From contig JAQTVR010000067.1 of the NCBI GenBank assembly GCA_028706995.1, positions 1-6,433 of the forward strand: a stretch of 6,433 nucleotides of DNA, in the 5' to 3' direction. Made by a program: the position numbers and the translations under genes. Under the pieces are notes generated by a model, which was given only the letters and a program-made list of their open reading frames with translations, had not been told where the DNA came from and did no database searches. Below are positions 6,062 to 6,433 of this stretch, in pieces; position 1 is the first letter of the stretch, and every line of letters begins with the position of its first letter. The stretch is from Dehalococcoidales bacterium (GTDB taxonomy: Bacteria > Chloroflexota > Dehalococcoidia > Dehalococcoidales > UBA5627).

Positions 6062-6433
6062 ATGAATAAAACTATTTCGCTGGTTATTCCTACATACAAA
6101 GAAAAGGACAATATTCAATTGCTGGTTACGAGACTCGGCAAAGTTCTTACCAGTTACCAATACGAAATAGTTATCATGGACGATAACAGCAATGATGGCA
6201 CCGCTGAACTGGTAAAATCGCTATCCGCAAAATTCCCGGTCAAGATCGTGGTTCGCCGTGATAAAAAGGGGCTGGCATCTGCGGTCGTTGACGGTTTTGA
6301 ACATACCACCGGAGATACTATCGTTGTGATGGATGCAGATCTGCAGCACCCGCCGGAGATCGTTCCATCGTTATTGGAAGCAATAAACGATGGTGCCGAT
6401 ATAGTAATCGGTTCAAGATACGTTAAGGGTGGT
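6062..6433 (+). CDS. Family 2 glycosyltransferase, polyprenol-phosphate mannosyltransferase-like (5' part only)
   Basis: An open frame runs from the ATG at 6062 to the window edge, giving 124 residues without a stop. It shows the GT-A fold signatures of the DPM1/DpmA type: LVIPTYKEKDNI (7-18), IVIMDDNSNDGT (36-47), KKGLASAVVDGF (68-79), MDADLQHPPE (90-99) with the metal-binding Asp91-x-Asp93, and DIVIGSRYVKGG (113-124). Such enzymes move mannose or another sugar from a nucleotide sugar to a polyprenol phosphate on the inner face of the membrane, for cell-surface glycans or protein glycosylation. Whether this one has C-terminal membrane segments or a GtrA-like domain cannot be seen. An in-frame ATG at 6053 would add three residues; neither start has a clear Shine-Dalgarno. 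It has its own promoter and no evident tie to hydrogenase maturation. The family is secure, the exact sugar and acceptor are not. Confidence 0.88.
   Translation, partial: MNKTISLVIPTYKEKDNIQLLVTRLGKVLTSYQYEIVIMDDNSNDGTAELVKSLSAKFPVKIVVRRDKKGLASAVVDGFEHTTGDTIVVMDADLQHPPEIVPSLLEAINDGADIVIGSRYVKGG

Overview
The window carries a complete set of [NiFe]-hydrogenase maturation genes in one plus-strand operon, hypF-hypC-hypD-hypE-hypA-hypB (253-5936). It is followed by the start of an unrelated gene for a family 2 glycosyltransferase of the dolichol/polyprenol-phosphate mannosyltransferase type, which runs off the right edge. All six Hyp proteins look full length and keep the catalytic or metal-binding residues expected of them. 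There is no sign of frameshift or decay. No hydrogenase structural gene or maturation protease lies inside the window.

Layout. 1-252 is AT-rich and non-coding, and holds a good extended -10 promoter (TGaTATAAT, 214-222) for hypF. The six hyp genes are packed tightly: hypF/hypC are 13 nt apart, hypC/hypD overlap in TGATG, hypD/hypE overlap by 8 nt with the preferred start, hypE/hypA are 2 nt apart, and hypA/hypB overlap in TAATG. Each internal gene has a recognisable Shine-Dalgarno sequence, while the first gene (hypF) does not. 5937-6061 is an AT-rich spacer with only weak hairpins and a near-consensus sigma-70-type promoter (5992-6019) for the glycosyltransferase.

How the genes work together. 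From established knowledge of the families, HypF uses carbamoyl phosphate and ATP to carbamoylate the C-terminal cysteine of HypE. HypE dehydrates this to a thiocyanate. The HypC-HypD complex receives cyanide and assembles the Fe(CN)2CO unit, and HypC helps deliver it to the hydrogenase large subunit. HypA and the GTPase HypB then insert nickel.

Organism. The promoters and Shine-Dalgarno sites are bacterial in style, base composition is moderate, and ATA isoleucine codons are frequent. A hydrogenase-dependent anaerobic bacterium is a safe inference. The hyp arrangement and a DPM1-like glycosyltransferase would fit Dehalococcoidia (Chloroflexota) or a similar anaerobic lineage, but this placement is a low-confidence impression.

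I did not find an undescribed system. The least explained signal is a two-block inverted match between the two spacers that flank the operon (183-207 and 5959-6000), which overlaps both predicted promoters.
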